Shown here in pieces: positions 7,793-14,159 of a stretch of 54,753 nt of DNA. The position numbers were made by a program, and so were the translations under genes. Each line of letters opens with the position of its first letter. The first letter of the stretch is position 1. The stretch is from Dehalococcoidia bacterium (GTDB taxonomy: Bacteria; Chloroflexota; Dehalococcoidia; SM23-28-2; RBG-16-64-32), in NCBI GenBank assembly GCA_030649945.1, contig JAUSFE010000023.1:1-54753 (forward strand). Reading direction: 5' to 3'. The notes beneath the pieces were generated by a model. It saw only the letters and a list, made by a program, of their open reading frames with translations, was not told the DNA's origin and made no database searches.

Positions 7793-10132
7793 TTCCGCAC
7801 TTTGCTGCCGCTGTCCCTGGCGGCGCTCGCGCTGCTCGCAGCGCTCTATTCGTACGCCGACGGCGGGTCGGCAGCTGCCGGCGATACCGAGCGGGTGAGC
7901 GTGGACAGTGCCGGCAACCAGGGGGACACGCAGAGCCTTCTCCCCGCCATCAGCGCCGACGGCCGTTACGTCGCCTTTGATAGCACCGCCACCAACTTGG
8001 CGCCGGGGGACACCAACGCCGTGCGCGACGTGTTCGTCCACGACCGCCAGACGGGCGCCACCGAGCGGGTGAGCATGGACAGCGCTGGCAACCAGGGGAA
8101 CGCCGACAGCTTTAACCCGGCCATCAGCGCCGACGGCCGCTACGTCGCCGCCACGTCCCGCGCCACCAACCTGGCACCCGGAGACACGAACGCCGTGGAG
8201 GACGTGTTCGTCCACGACCGCCAAGCGGGGGCGACAGAGCGGGTGAGCGTGGCAAGCGACCGGACTGAGGCGAACGCCTTCAGCGGATTTCCCGCCATCA
8301 GCGCAGACGGGCGCTACGTTGCCTTTCAATCGCCCGCTACCAACCTAGTGCCGGGCGACACCAACGGCGTGAACGACGTGTTCGTTCGCGACCGCCAGAC
8401 GGGTGCCACCGAGCGGGTGAGCCTGGACAGCGCCGGCAACCAGGCGAACGGCCTCAGCACCAAACCCAGCATCAGCGCCGACGGCCGTTACGTCGCCTTT
8501 GATAGCACCGCCACGAACCTGGCGCCCGGGGACACCAACGCGAAGTATGACATGTTCGTTCACGACCGCCAGACGGGCGCCACCGATCTGGTGAGCATGG
8601 ACAGCGTCGGCAACCAGGGGAACGCCCACAGCCTGGACGCCGCCATCAGCGCCGACAGCCGCTACGTCGCCTTTGAGTCCGACGCCACCAACCTTGTGCC
8701 GGGGGACACAAACGATTACCGGGACATGTTCGTCCACGACCGCCAGACGGGCGCCACCGAGCGAGTGAGCGTGGACAGCGCCGGCAATCAAGGGGACGAC
8801 GACAGCCTGGACGCCGCCATCAGCGCCGACGGCCGCTACGTCGCCTTCCAGTCCTCCGCCACGAACCTGGTGCCCGGAGACATCAACGGGAAGAAGGACA
8901 CGTTCATTCACGACCGTCAGACAGGCGCCACGGAGCGGATGAGCGTGGACAGTGCCGGCACCCAAGGGGACGGCGACAGCGCATACCCGGCCATCAGCGC
9001 CGACGGCCGCTACGTCGCCTTTGGTAGCGCCGCCACCAACCTGGCGCCGGGGGACACCAACGCCGTGCGCGACGTCTTCGTTCACGACCGCGGCGTGGCC
9101 GCCACGCCTACCCCCTCGCCCTCTCCCGCGCCCAGCCCAACCCCGGCGCAGAGCGCGACGCCCACCGCGACAGGGACACCGCTCGGCGCCGCCTGGGGGG
9201 ACATCGACTGCCTGAACGGCATCACCATCGGCGATGCGCAGAAGATCGCGCGGGACCTGATTGACCTAGCGATCACGCAGGGGCCGGGCTGCCCGCTCAT
9301 CGGCTCCACGCTCCTTGTGGCGGGCATCGAGCGGCTGTGGGGCGACATCGACTGCCTGAACGGCGTCACGATTGGCGACGCGCAGAAGATCGCGCGGGAC
9401 CTGATTGACCTGGGGATCACGCAGGGCGCCGGCTGTCCGCTCATCGGCTCGCCGGTCGGCGGCGGGGGTTCCCTCTCGGTGGTTCAAGGCCCCAGCCTTG
9501 AACGGCTCAGGGCTGGGGCCCTGAGCCACGGGGGAGCGGGCTCCGGAGCGGCGGACCTGCTGTGGGGCGACATCGACTGCCTGAACGGCGTCACGATCGG
9601 TGATGCGCAGAAGGTCGCGCGGGACCTGATAGACCTGGCGATCACACAGGCGGGGGGCTGTCCGCGCATCGGCGATGAGGTCGCCGTTCAATTGGACGGC
9701 GTTCCTCCTACGGCCACGTCAACCCGAACGCCAACGCCCACGCCGACAGTGACGCCAACTCCAACGCGAACGCCTACGCCGACCCCAACCGCAACACCCG
9801 CAGGGACCCCAACTGCTACGACGGCGTTCAGCGCCGAAATCATCAGTGTGGAGTGCGGCCCGCAGTTCGACCTCCTGGTCCACATCCGAATTGCAAACCC
9901 CGCCGGCATCAGCCGTTACAGTGTGTGGTCGACCTGGGGACCTAAAGGGCCGAGCGAGGAATTCACGGCGCCTCTACCGACGCTCACCGATACCATAGTT
10001 ACCTATAGCGACGGTGCCGATCCCTCGCCAAGCCGTATCCATGAGGTGGGTCTGGCAGTCAACACGCCGGACCGCGCAGATACTTTCCTCACGTTCGCTG
10101 AAGAGCCGGGCGGCCGGTGCCCCGGCCACTAG
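7781..10132 (+). CDS. Secreted seven-blade PD40/TolB-like propeller protein with three dockerin-like modules
   Basis: The 783-aa protein starts at ATG 7781 with the same signal peptide as its upstream paralogue. Seven near-identical blades of 58 aa (about 174 bp each, roughly 7930-9100) match a closed seven-bladed propeller. A Pro/Ser/Thr linker leads to three WGDIDC modules from residues 472, 520 and 595. A second linker of TP repeats and a C-terminal domain of about 100 aa (EIISVECGPQFDLLVHIRIA...), possibly Ig-like, complete it. Between modules 2 and 3 the coding sequence carries a REP-like double hairpin (9481-9527) read in frame. Blades are more alike than functional constraint requires, suggesting recent amplification or gene conversion. 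Role inferred: extracellular binding or scaffolding. Confidence 0.83.
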   Translation: MLNKFRTLLPLSLAALALLAALYSYADGGSAAAGDTERVSVDSAGNQGDTQSLLPAISADGRYVAFDSTATNLAPGDTNAVRDVFVHDRQTGATERVSMDSAGNQGNADSFNPAISADGRYVAATSRATNLAPGDTNAVEDVFVHDRQAGATERVSVASDRTEANAFSGFPAISADGRYVAFQSPATNLVPGDTNGVNDVFVRDRQTGATERVSLDSAGNQANGLSTKPSISADGRYVAFDSTATNLAPGDTNAKYDMFVHDRQTGATDLVSMDSVGNQGNAHSLDAAISADSRYVAFESDATNLVPGDTNDYRDMFVHDRQTGATERVSVDSAGNQGDDDSLDAAISADGRYVAFQSSATNLVPGDINGKKDTFIHDRQTGATERMSVDSAGTQGDGDSAYPAISADGRYVAFGSAATNLAPGDTNAVRDVFVHDRGVAATPTPSPSPAPSPTPAQSATPTATGTPLGAAWGDIDCLNGITIGDAQKIARDLIDLAITQGPGCPLIGSTLLVAGIERLWGDIDCLNGVTIGDAQKIARDLIDLGITQGAGCPLIGSPVGGGGSLSVVQGPSLERLRAGALSHGGAGSGAADLLWGDIDCLNGVTIGDAQKVARDLIDLAITQAGGCPRIGDEVAVQLDGVPPTATSTRTPTPTPTVTPTPTRTPTPTPTATPAGTPTATTAFSAEIISVECGPQFDLLVHIRIANPAGISRYSVWSTWGPKGPSEEFTAPLPTLTDTIVTYSDGADPSPSRIHEVGLAVNTPDRADTFLTFAEEPGGRCPGH
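9481..9527. repeat. REP-like double hairpin inside a coding region
   Basis: GTTCAAGG (9482-9489) pairs with CCTTGAAC (9496-9503), and GGCTCAGGGC (9504-9513) pairs with GCCCTGAGCC (9518-9527). It is translated as VVQGPSLERLRAGALSH within the linker between two dockerin-like modules. Confidence 0.75.
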
Positions 10133-10194
10133 CCCGGAGGCGGCGGCGCCGGGCTGCCTCCGGATCGGCGAGCCGCTGGGATAGCCGCGGCGGC

Positions 10195-10222
10195 TTGACA
10201 ACACCGCCGGGGGGAGTACGAT
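10195..10222 (+). promoter_or_regulatory. Strong sigma70-type promoter facing an orphan module
   Basis: TTGACA (10195-10200) and TACGAT (10217-10222) are separated by 16 bp. The downstream frame of the dockerin-like relic has no start codon after the expected transcript start, so the promoter belonged to a lost gene or drives an untranslated RNA. Confidence 0.55.
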
Positions 10223-10284
10223 TGGGGCCATACTCAGGGCGGGCCGCCGAGAAGAGGGGGCGACGGTGCGATACGCGCGGCTGC

Positions 10285-10407
10285 TGGGGCGACGTGGACT
10301 GCCTGAACGGCGTCACCATCGGCGACGCGCAGAAGATCGCGCGGGATCTGATCGACCTGGCGATCACGCAGGCGGAGGGCTGTCTGCGCATCGGCGACTC
10401 GGTCTGA
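10285..10407 (+). pseudogene. Orphan dockerin-like module
   Basis: This is a further WGD-VDC module (WGDVDCLNGVTIGDAQKIAR) with its own stop. The only in-frame ATG is at 10117, in the tail of the previous gene, and the intervening peptide is Arg-rich noise; a GTG at 10266 is out of frame. It is another 3'-end relic of the amplified family. Confidence 0.75.
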
Positions 10408-10417
10408 CCGGCGTTCC

Positions 10418-10446
10418 TTGACCCCCTATTTGGCCGGTGCTACGGT
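10418..10446 (+). promoter_or_regulatory. Promoter of the cysteine desulfurase, possibly leaderless
   Basis: TTGACC (10418-10423) and TACGGT (10441-10446) are 17 bp apart. Transcription would begin near 10453, only about three bases before ATG 10456, and there is no Shine-Dalgarno, suggesting a leaderless mRNA. Confidence 0.55.
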
Positions 10447-10455
10447 GGACTGACG

Positions 10456-11667
10456 ATGGCCGCCGAGCGCCGCATCTACCTGGACCACGCCGCCACCACG
10501 CCGCTGGACCCGCGGGTCCTGGAGGCGATGCTGCCGTACCTGCGGGAGCACTGGGGCAACCCCGCCAGCCTCTACGCCGAGGCGCAGGAGGCGCGCCGGG
10601 GCCTGGAGGCGGCCCGCCGCACGATAGCGGGCATCCTGGGCTGCCGGCCACAGGAGATCATCGTCACCTCCGGCGGCAGCGAGAGCGATAACCTGGCCCT
10701 GCGCGGCGCCGCCTACGCCGCCCGGCGCCAGGGCCGGGGCGAGCAGATCGTGACGACAGCCATCGAGCACCACGCTATCCTGCACACGGCGGAGCGGCTG
10801 GAGCAGGAGGGGTTCCCGGTCACGTACCTGGGCGTGGACAGCGAGGGGTTGATCGACCTGGCGGAGCTGGAGCAAGCGGTCTCCGAGGAGACGGCGCTGG
10901 TCAGCATCATGCACGTGAACAACGAGGTGGGGACCATCGAGCCGGTCCAGGAGGCGGCGCGCGTCGTCAAGGAGAAGAGCCCGCGCACGGCCTTCCATAC
11001 GGACGCCGTGCAGGCCATCGGTATGCTGGACGTGGACGTGGGCCGGCTGGGCGTGGATATGCTGAGCCTGGCGGCGCACAAGTTCTACGGGCCCAAGGGC
11101 GTGGGCGCGCTGTACGTGCGCCCGCGCACGCCGTTCCTGCCCCAGCAGCTGGGCGGGTCGCAGGAGAAGAACCGCCGGGCGGGCACGGAGAACGTCGCCG
11201 GCGTTGTGGGGATGGCGAGGGCGACGGAGCTGGCTTACGGGAAGTTCGACGCCCGTAACGCCCACTACCGCGCCCTGCGCGACCGCCTCTTCTGCGGCAT
11301 CCCGGAGCGGGTGCCGTACGTGCACGTCACCGGCCCGCGGAACCTTTCGCGGCGCGTCTCCAACAACTTCTCCGCCTGCTTCGAGTTCATCGAGGGCGAG
11401 GCCATCCTGATGGCGCTGGACCTGGCGGGCGTGGCCGCGTCCAGCGGTTCCGCCTGCACCTCCGGCTCGCTGGAGCCGTCGCACGTGCTGACGGCGATGG
11501 GCGTGCCGGAGGACCTGGCCCGGGGCAGCCTGCGCCTGACCGTGGGCGAGGACAACACGCTGGAGGATATGGACCGCGTGCTGGATGTGCTGCCGGGCAT
11601 CGTCTCGCGCCTGCGGTCGCTCTCGCCGGCGTGGCCGGAGCGGCAGGCGGCGGGGGCGCAGGGATGA
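10456..11667 (+). CDS. iscS: Cysteine desulfurase (IscS/NifS family)
   Basis: This 403-aa PLP enzyme removes sulfur from cysteine for Fe-S clusters and tRNA thiolation. Hallmarks are the N-terminal IYLDHAATTPLDPRV, the motif TSGGSESDNLAL, HTDAVQAIG, the PLP-binding Lys in SLAAHKFYGPKG (about residue 209) and the catalytic Cys in SSGSACTSGS (about residue 334). The length and the flexible Cys loop fit the IscS/NifS group (class I) more than SufS. It is preceded by a near-leaderless promoter and overlaps the next small ORF by ATGA. With SufB it supplies the sulfur side of Fe-S assembly; which system it serves is not shown by the sequence. Confidence 0.95.
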   Translation: MAAERRIYLDHAATTPLDPRVLEAMLPYLREHWGNPASLYAEAQEARRGLEAARRTIAGILGCRPQEIIVTSGGSESDNLALRGAAYAARRQGRGEQIVTTAIEHHAILHTAERLEQEGFPVTYLGVDSEGLIDLAELEQAVSEETALVSIMHVNNEVGTIEPVQEAARVVKEKSPRTAFHTDAVQAIGMLDVDVGRLGVDMLSLAAHKFYGPKGVGALYVRPRTPFLPQQLGGSQEKNRRAGTENVAGVVGMARATELAYGKFDARNAHYRALRDRLFCGIPERVPYVHVTGPRNLSRRVSNNFSACFEFIEGEAILMALDLAGVAASSGSACTSGSLEPSHVLTAMGVPEDLARGSLRLTVGEDNTLEDMDRVLDVLPGIVSRLRSLSPAWPERQAAGAQG

Positions 11668-11822
11668 GCCCGGCGGAGGGCGCCGCCGAGGACGAGCCCG
11701 CTCAGCAGGGCAGAGCGATCCCGACCGACGGGTTGAACGAGGCGCTGATCCTGATCTGGCTGGCGGCGTTGTTCATCGTCTGCGCCATCGGCGTCTACAA
11801 CGGCGTCGACGCGCTGCCGTGA
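11664..11822 (+). CDS. Small single-span membrane protein coupled to the cysteine desulfurase
   Basis: The 52-aa ORF starts at ATG 11664, overlapping the desulfurase TGA as ATGA, which indicates translational coupling. An acidic/polar N-terminus (about 27 residues) precedes one hydrophobic span (ALILIWLAALFIVCAIGVY) and a short NGVDALP tail. I recognise no family. The final 38 bp are duplicated after its stop around a palindrome, so the present C-terminus may have been reshaped. Confidence 0.55.
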   Translation: MSPAEGAAEDEPAQQGRAIPTDGLNEALILIWLAALFIVCAIGVYNGVDALP

Positions 11823-11898
11823 GCCGGCCGGGCTGAAGGCCCGGCCTACGGGGGGTGGGTCGCCATCGCCGTCTACAACGGCGGCGACGCGCTGCCGT
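11783..11898. repeat. Duplicated gene tail flanking a palindrome
   Basis: The 38 bp at 11783-11820 recur with two mismatches at 11861-11898. Between them lies a hairpin GGCCGGGC...GCCCGGCC followed by TACGGGG. The layout mirrors that at the end of sufB. Confidence 0.8.
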
Positions 11899-12266
11899 GG
11901 GGGCCGCGTCGTACCTGTCGCGATACCATGCCTTGCCGCTCGTCCTGAGGTCCTCGTAGGACGAGCGGTGCACAGACGTTCGGAATGCGCACCGCCCTGA
12001 CGCCGCTCATGGTACGAGTACCTCCCTCCTGAGGCGGGCAGGCACCATGAGCGGGAAGGGTCCTCGCACTCGTGTGGTTCGCTGCCACGACGCCTCTTCC
12101 CCGCTCGTCCTGATCCTGCCGAAGGGTGTCCAGTGGAATCGGATGGGCCAACCGGGTGGCGCAGGGCGCAGCACCCATCGGCCCCGAGTGGGTGCTGGGT
12201 CTTCGACATTACGGCGGCACTCGCCCGCAGTGCCGGGGTTCCGTGTGCTGCGCCCCTACCATGGTG
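11899..12266. repeat. Gene-free stretch of REP-type hairpins
   Basis: Several palindromes lie here: CCGCTCGTCCT...AGGACGAGCGG (about 11936-11969), CCGCTCATGGT...ACCATGAGCGG (about 12003-12056, interrupted by a CCTGAGGCGGG motif), and CCCGCTCGTCCTGATCCTGC near 12100. Related units occur at 41790-41910. No gene is supported. Confidence 0.65.
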
Positions 12267-12734
12267 TCACGCTACGGCGGCGCGCAGGTCCGCCAGGTGC
12301 GTGCCGCCATGCTCGCGGATGCTCTGGACGATGACCCGGCCGAGCGGCCCTTGGGCGCCCCAGGGGGCCCGTATCTGGCTGGACAGGAGGGCGGCCGGGG
12401 CGGACTGCACGGCGGCGATGTCGCGTTCGCAGCTGGTCCGGAGATGACTCAGGAGCTCCAGCACGGACTTGCCCTCTAGCGCCGAGACCCGCTGTGCGTT
12501 CCAGACGTCAACGTCCACCCCGCCGCCGGCGCCCGCGGGCGCGCTCGCGATGCCGATGAGGAAGCCAGCGACGCCGCTGTTTTCGGCAAGGTGGCAGAAG
12601 AGCTGCTTCGCGTTCCAGCCCTGCTCGTAGACGCCCTGGGACCAGGCGCTGTCCGCCAAGGACGAGGCGACCTTCTCGATCTCCCGCTGCGATTCGCGGA
12701 TCGTCGTGACGATGTCGTTCTTGCTGACCGGCAC
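12267..12734 (-). CDS. DinB-like (DinB/YfiT superfamily) protein
   Basis: The four-helix fold typical of DinB/mycothiol-transferase-like proteins is suggested by GWNAKQLFCHLAENSG and the C-terminal REHGGTHLADLRAA, which supply metal-ligand histidines. I place the start at GTG 12734, eight bases after AAGGAGGT (12743-12750), giving 155 aa; the longer frame to 12809 reads through a REP palindrome. Such proteins often act as thiol-dependent transferases or detoxification enzymes; the substrate is unknown. It is the last gene of a minus-strand series but is separated from the flavin reductase by about 100 bp of repeat. Confidence 0.7.
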   Translation of the reverse strand: MPVSKNDIVTTIRESQREIEKVASSLADSAWSQGVYEQGWNAKQLFCHLAENSGVAGFLIGIASAPAGAGGGVDVDVWNAQRVSALEGKSVLELLSHLRTSCERDIAAVQSAPAALLSSQIRAPWGAQGPLGRVIVQSIREHGGTHLADLRAAVA

Positions 12735-12832
12735 GAGACCATACCTCCTTCTGAGGGCTTTCCACACACGGAACGCCGCCTGTGGGCGAATGCCATGGGC
12801 GAATGCCATTCGCCCCTACGCCCGGATTGCCG

Positions 12833-13366
12833 TTAACCGCTGTACGTCCAGCCCGTGTACGTGGATGTCAGCGGCTCCGCCTCCCGCTCCACCCGGCCGT
12901 CCGCGACCCTGCCGATGGCGAGGGTGTGGTCGCCGATGGCGATGAGTTGCTCAGCCTCGCACTCCAGCCAGGCGATGGCGCCGTCCAGCACCGGGCAGCC
13001 GGACCCGGTCAGGCGGTAAGGCAGGCCGTCCAGCTTGTAGTGCACCTTTTGCGCCTCGTCGCTCTTGCGCCCCGCCACTTTCGCCCCGCTGAACGGCTGC
13101 GCGAACGCCCTCGCCAGCTCCATGCCCTGATGGTCCTGGCCCAGGAGGTTCACCGTGAACCAGCGGTGCGCGCGCACGTTGCCCAGCGTGTGCGAGTCGT
13201 TCTCGAAGGACACGGCGACGAGCCTGGGCTGGAAGGACACCTGCATCACCCAGTCCGCCATCATGCCGTTCACCCTGTCGCCGTCTGCCTCCTGCGAGCC
13301 GATGATGTAGAGCCCGTAGGGCATTGCGTGCATGACGCGGGCGAGCTGGTGGTCCGGGGACTGCAC
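12833..13366 (-). CDS. Flavin reductase-like FMN-binding protein
   Basis: The 177-aa protein matches the flavin-reductase-like split-barrel family that binds FMN: GLYIIGSQEADGDRVNGMMA, FQPRLVAVSFENDSHT, FTVNLLGQDHQGMELARAFA, and a C-terminal GDHTLAIGRV. It probably acts in the cytoplasm as an NAD(P)H:flavin reductase or flavoredoxin. The start is GTG 13366 after a weak AGGACGAGAG. It follows the small HEPN-associated ORF by 11 bp and likely shares its transcript. Confidence 0.85.
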   Translation of the reverse strand: MQSPDHQLARVMHAMPYGLYIIGSQEADGDRVNGMMADWVMQVSFQPRLVAVSFENDSHTLGNVRAHRWFTVNLLGQDHQGMELARAFAQPFSGAKVAGRKSDEAQKVHYKLDGLPYRLTGSGCPVLDGAIAWLECEAEQLIAIGDHTLAIGRVADGRVEREAEPLTSTYTGWTYSG

Positions 13367-13377
13367 GAACTCTCGTC

Positions 13378-13632
13378 CTAGCTCACGGCCCGGCGGCCGA
13401 GCGGAAGAACAACAATATGAATCCCTGCTTCGAGCAGAATGTCCGTACGGCGCTCCGATATAAGATCGAGGACAGCGAATATGTCGTATCCGCCGTAGAC
13501 TATGAGCTGATAGTCCTTCGGCCCAATGCGACGCGCCTGGAACTCCGCGTCGGGGAAGCGGACGCGGATGATCGCCATAAGCTCCGCGACGTAGTCGTCA
13601 GCCACTCCCCGGTCTCTGTGCTGAATAGCCAT
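13378..13632 (-). CDS. Small protein encoded directly after a HEPN protein
   Basis: This 84-aa ORF begins eight bases after the HEPN stop. Its place is where a minimal nucleotidyltransferase (MNT) antitoxin usually sits beside HEPN, but the GS-x10-D-x-D signature is missing. Visible features are an N-terminal helix (DDYVAELMAIIRVRFPD) and strands DYQLIVYGGYDIFAVLDLIS and IHIVVLPLG. It could be a divergent antitoxin or a nucleotide-binding partner; I cannot name a family. Confidence 0.55.
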   Translation of the reverse strand: MAIQHRDRGVADDYVAELMAIIRVRFPDAEFQARRIGPKDYQLIVYGGYDIFAVLDLISERRTDILLEAGIHIVVLPLGRRAVS

Positions 13633-13640
13633 TGGCGTTC

Positions 13641-14024
13641 CTACCTCAGCTTGGACTCAATCTCGCCCAGCAACTCAGATGCCGCACGAACGGCCCGACG
13701 AGCCTGTGTCCGGCTCACGTCCCTCTCCTGGTAGTCCGCGATGACCCTGACATCGAATAGCGTCTGCAGTGTGTTGCGAAAGCGGGACGAGATGATCCTC
13801 CGGCTGGATACTAGTCTACCCGAAAACTCGGTCATTACGAACTTGTGGTCCCAGTTCCCGCGCCTGGGGTGGACGCCCTCCGCGATCAGCATCGAGACGG
13901 CGGCCTGGAACGCCGCGTAGTAGGCGCGGGCGGCGCTGGAGTTGGCGCGCCCGGCCCCGAGGTCCGCCTGCGCCGACGCCAGGCTTTCCCGCGCCTTCGC
14001 CAGGTAGCGGCCCGGCGCCGTCAC
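13641..14024 (-). CDS. HEPN domain protein
   Basis: From GTG 14024 the product is 127 aa of helical HEPN type (UPF0332-like): YLAKARESLASAQADL, SSAARAYYAAFQAAVSMLI and the C-terminal DVRVIADYQERDV. HEPN proteins are frequently RNases paired with MNT antitoxins, or substrate-binding partners of nucleotidyltransferases. The usual R-x4-6-H catalytic signature is not obvious, so a non-catalytic role is possible. The GTG overlaps the TGA of an upstream gene-tail relic (GTGA), so the earlier in-frame ATG at 14093 is less likely. It forms a unit with the 84-aa ORF and flavin reductase. Confidence 0.7.
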   Translation of the reverse strand: MTAPGRYLAKARESLASAQADLGAGRANSSAARAYYAAFQAAVSMLIAEGVHPRRGNWDHKFVMTEFSGRLVSSRRIISSRFRNTLQTLFDVRVIADYQERDVSRTQARRAVRAASELLGEIESKLR

Positions 14025-14095
14025 GGCAACCCGACCGGGCCGGTCTGGCGCATCCGGCTCACGGTCTCCGCCAGGGCCGCGGGGTCCGTGCACAA
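14021..14095 (-). pseudogene. Relic 3' end of a DUF255/YyaL-like gene
   Basis: Positions 14040-14090 match 16210-16260, the 3' end of the DUF255 gene, with three mismatches in 51 bp; the frame (TDPAALAETVSRMRQTG) and stop are preserved, and the stop overlaps the HEPN start. The rest of the presumed gene is absent. Confidence 0.75.
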
Positions 14096-14159
14096 GCGCG
14101 AACGCCCGGGCGGAAACTCAGCAGGCGAGTTATCAGCGAGGGAGACGACGGAGAAACGG

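Noticed and set aside
7930..9110. CRISPR-like regular repeats
   Set aside because: The 174-bp periodicity is continuous coding sequence for propeller blades without spacers, and no cas gene is present.
10117..10407. Plus-strand ORF starting at 10117 that includes the last orphan module
   Set aside because: The start lies in the tail of the previous gene and the first 55 residues are Arg/Gly noise; only the module part is related to other proteins.
12735..12809. N-terminal extension of the DinB-like protein
   Set aside because: It is translated REP palindrome; GTG 12734 has a strong Shine-Dalgarno.
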